Part shown: piece by piece, positions 40,901 to 42,584 of the stretch
Layout of the letters: every line of letters begins with the position of its first letter
Numbering within the stretch: the stretch's first letter is position 1
DNA from: Salinibacterium sp.
GTDB lineage: Bacteria; Actinomycetota; Actinomycetes; Actinomycetales; Microbacteriaceae
DNA: 42,584 nt
Assembly: GCA_025352485.1 (NCBI GenBank)
Contig: JANXTJ010000261.1
Span: 1-42,584 of the forward strand
Reading direction: 5' to 3'
The notes under the pieces: model-generated
What the model was told of the DNA's origin: nothing
Database searches by the model: none
The model's input: the letters and a program-made list of their open reading frames with translations, nothing else
Translations under genes and position numbers: made by a program

Positions 40901-42584
40901 ATGAGTTCCGACGCCCCCCTCACCTCCGGAATTGCGACAGACGACCTCGATGCCGCAGTCCGCCCGCAGGACGACCTGTTTCGCCACGTCAACGGAAAGT
41001 GGATTGCGGCCACGCAGATCCCCGGGGACAAGGCCCGCTACGGATCGTTTTATGTGCTCGCCGAAGAGGCCGAGAAGGCCGTGCGCGAGATCATCGTCGA
41101 GTCGCAGTCTGCCCCCGTCGGGTCGGAGGCCCGCAAGGTCGGAGACCTCTACGCCAGCTTCCTCGACGAGGCCAGAGTGCACGAGCTCGGTGCCACACCG
41201 ATCGCCGCAGCTCTCGCCGAGGCCGAGGCCGTCGACTCCATCGAAACCCTGCTCGAGACGCTCGGTCGGCTCGAGCGTGGTGGCTCCAGCGGCTTCTTTC
41301 AGGTCTTCGTCGACAATGACCCGGGGCAGCCGGAGCGCTACCTGGTCTTCATCGAGCAGGGCGGCCTGAGCCTGCCGGATGAGTCCTACTACCGCGAAGA
41401 GAAGTTCGCCGACATCCGCGCCAAATATCAGGACTACCTCGAACGGATGCTGTCGCTGGCTGGGCGCAGCGACCCCGCCATCCGCGCCCAGCGCATTGTC
41501 GACCTCGAGACGGAACTGGCCAGCCACCACTGGGACAACGTCGCCAACCGCGACAGCGAGAAGACCTACAACCCGATGCTCTGGTCGGCGGCCAGCGCGC
41601 TGGTCGGCGACATCGACATGGACATCTGGTTGAACGCGTTGGGCGTTCCCGACCGGTCGTTTCACGAGGTCGTCGTGCGCCAACCCAGTTTTCTTGCCGG
41701 GCTGGAGCGGGTATTGACCGCCGGCAATCTCGACAAGTGGCGGGACTGGCTGGCTTGGCAGGTCATCCGCTCGAACGCCGCCTACCTCTCGAACGATTTT
41801 GTCGAGACCAACTTCGATTTCTACGGCAAGACCCTTACCGGAACTCCCGAGCTTCGCGCCCGCTGGAAGCGCGGCGTATCGCTGGTCGAGGGTGCACTCG
41901 GCGAATCGGTCGGTCGAAGCTACGTGCAGCGCCACTTTCCGGACACGGCCAAGGCCGCCATGGATGTGCTCGTGGCTCATCTCATCGAGGCGTACCGCCG
42001 CAGCATTTCCGGCCTCGATTGGATGAGCGAGGAGACGCGCGTTCGCGCGCTCGACAAGCTCGACAAGTTCACCCCCAAGATCGGTTACCCGGTGAAGTGG
42101 CGTGACTACTCGGCGCTCGAGATTGACGCCACCGATCTGATCGGCAACGTCAGGGCCACCAACGAGTTTGAGTTTCAGCGCGAGCTCGGCAAGATCGGCA
42201 CGCCGCTCGACCGCGACGAGTGGTTCATGACCCCGCAGACGATCAACGCGTACTACAACCCCGGCCTCAACGAGATCGTGTTTCCTGCGGCCATCCTGCA
42301 GTTTCCGTTCTTCGATGAGACGAGGGATGCCGCGGCCAACTATGGCGCCATCGGTGCCGTGATCGGCCACGAGATCGGCCACGGCTTCGACGACCAAGGG
42401 TCAAAGTATGACGGGGACGGCAAACTCACCGACTGGTGGACCCCCGCAGACCGCGAAGCCTTCGAGGCTCGCACGAAGTCGCTCATCGAGCAGTATGACG
42501 CCCTGGCGCCCTCGCAGGTGCCCGACCACCATGTCAATGGCGCGCTGACGATTGGCGAGAACATCGGCGACCTCGGCGGGCTGT
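40901..42584 (+). CDS. M13-family zinc metallopeptidase (PepO/neprilysin-like), 3' truncated
   Basis: Open from the ATG at 40901 to the end of the window, 561 codons, with about 90-100 more expected. No signal peptide or transmembrane helix is visible; the start (SSDAPLTSGIATDDLD, then VRPQDDLFRHVNGKW) is typical of the cytoplasmic PepO type. The zinc motif HEIGH in VIGHEIGHGFDDQG and the third-ligand motif GENIGDLGG are present at the far end. It cleaves short peptides. The ATG follows a TAGGCT box. Note that a long open frame also exists on the opposite strand here; it is a codon-bias shadow. Confidence 0.95.
   Translation, partial: MSSDAPLTSGIATDDLDAAVRPQDDLFRHVNGKWIAATQIPGDKARYGSFYVLAEEAEKAVREIIVESQSAPVGSEARKVGDLYASFLDEARVHELGATPIAAALAEAEAVDSIETLLETLGRLERGGSSGFFQVFVDNDPGQPERYLVFIEQGGLSLPDESYYREEKFADIRAKYQDYLERMLSLAGRSDPAIRAQRIVDLETELASHHWDNVANRDSEKTYNPMLWSAASALVGDIDMDIWLNALGVPDRSFHEVVVRQPSFLAGLERVLTAGNLDKWRDWLAWQVIRSNAAYLSNDFVETNFDFYGKTLTGTPELRARWKRGVSLVEGALGESVGRSYVQRHFPDTAKAAMDVLVAHLIEAYRRSISGLDWMSEETRVRALDKLDKFTPKIGYPVKWRDYSALEIDATDLIGNVRATNEFEFQRELGKIGTPLDRDEWFMTPQTINAYYNPGLNEIVFPAAILQFPFFDETRDAAANYGAIGAVIGHEIGHGFDDQGSKYDGDGKLTDWWTPADREAFEARTKSLIEQYDALAPSQVPDHHVNGALTIGENIGDLGGL

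Noticed and set aside
40811..42397. A 528-codon open frame on the minus strand
   Set aside because: It lies wholly antisense to the M13 peptidase gene, which has HEIGH and GENIGDLGG motifs; the antisense product has no recognisable motif. High-GC codon bias produces such shadows.

Overview
The window is the replication-origin region of a high-G+C actinobacterium, most likely a member of the Microbacteriaceae. This rests on gene order: trxB-trxA / parB-parA-rsmG-jag-yidC-yidD-rnpA-rpmH / dnaA-dnaN-gnd-recF-DUF721-gyrB-gyrA-DUF3566-tRNA-Ile-tRNA-Ala, then ppiA, crgA, trpG/pabA and a pknB-pknA-pbpA-rodA-pstP-fhaB-fhaA-tRNA-Leu block. The single-gene short 6-phosphogluconate dehydrogenase between dnaN and recF, a class E sortase and NucS also point to Actinobacteria. 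Genus is not determined. I see no transposase, integrase, prophage, CRISPR array or restriction system.

Layout. 1-3682 (+): thioredoxin reductase (5' truncated by the window) and thioredoxin, a strong terminator, then an aminotransferase translationally coupled to a D-Ala-D-Ala ligase. 3743-8699 (-): chromosome partition (ParB, ParA), RsmG, the KhpB/Jag-YidC-YidD membrane-insertion genes, RNase P protein and L34, with three parS sites between parA and jag. 8700-10736: dnaA flanked on both sides by DnaA boxes (oriC). 10737-19732 (+): replication and topology genes. 19782-19971: two tRNAs ending in a bidirectional terminator. 20026-24097: a membrane protein in the position of mycobacterial CwsA, cyclophilin, a rhomboid protease with an N-terminal zinc ribbon, CrgA, a sortase, a 52-residue membrane protein and a glutamine amidotransferase. 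24079-32905 (-): the Ser/Thr-kinase, phosphatase, FHA, PBP and SEDS operon that controls cell elongation and division. 33029-33112: tRNA-Leu.

From 33283 the content is accessory. A three-gene operon with 4-nt overlaps (type III polyketide synthase, isoprenylcysteine-methyltransferase-like protein, FAD oxidoreductase) matches the srsABC phenolic-lipid pathway of Streptomyces. It meets head-on an OhrR-type MarR regulator, which is divergent from a small zinc-ribbon-like gene across only 22 bp. Then come a HAD phosphatase, the mismatch endonuclease NucS, an MFS carrier divergent from a LacI-type regulator, an unclear small ORF, and an M13 metallopeptidase cut by the window end.

The most distinctive signals are: parS sites placed exactly on the translation starts of parA and rsmG; a palindrome that carries both -10 elements of a divergent, apparently leaderless OhrR/zinc-ribbon pair; a recurrent leaderless promoter pattern (a TAnnnT box 6-8 nt before the start codon) at crgA, the sortase, nucS, lacI-type, PKS and peptidase genes; a PknA paralogue with a PASTA-like plus second extracellular domain; and DnaA boxes with a perfect hairpin 12 kb from dnaA. 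All functional statements are from reading sequence and family knowledge; no database search was run.
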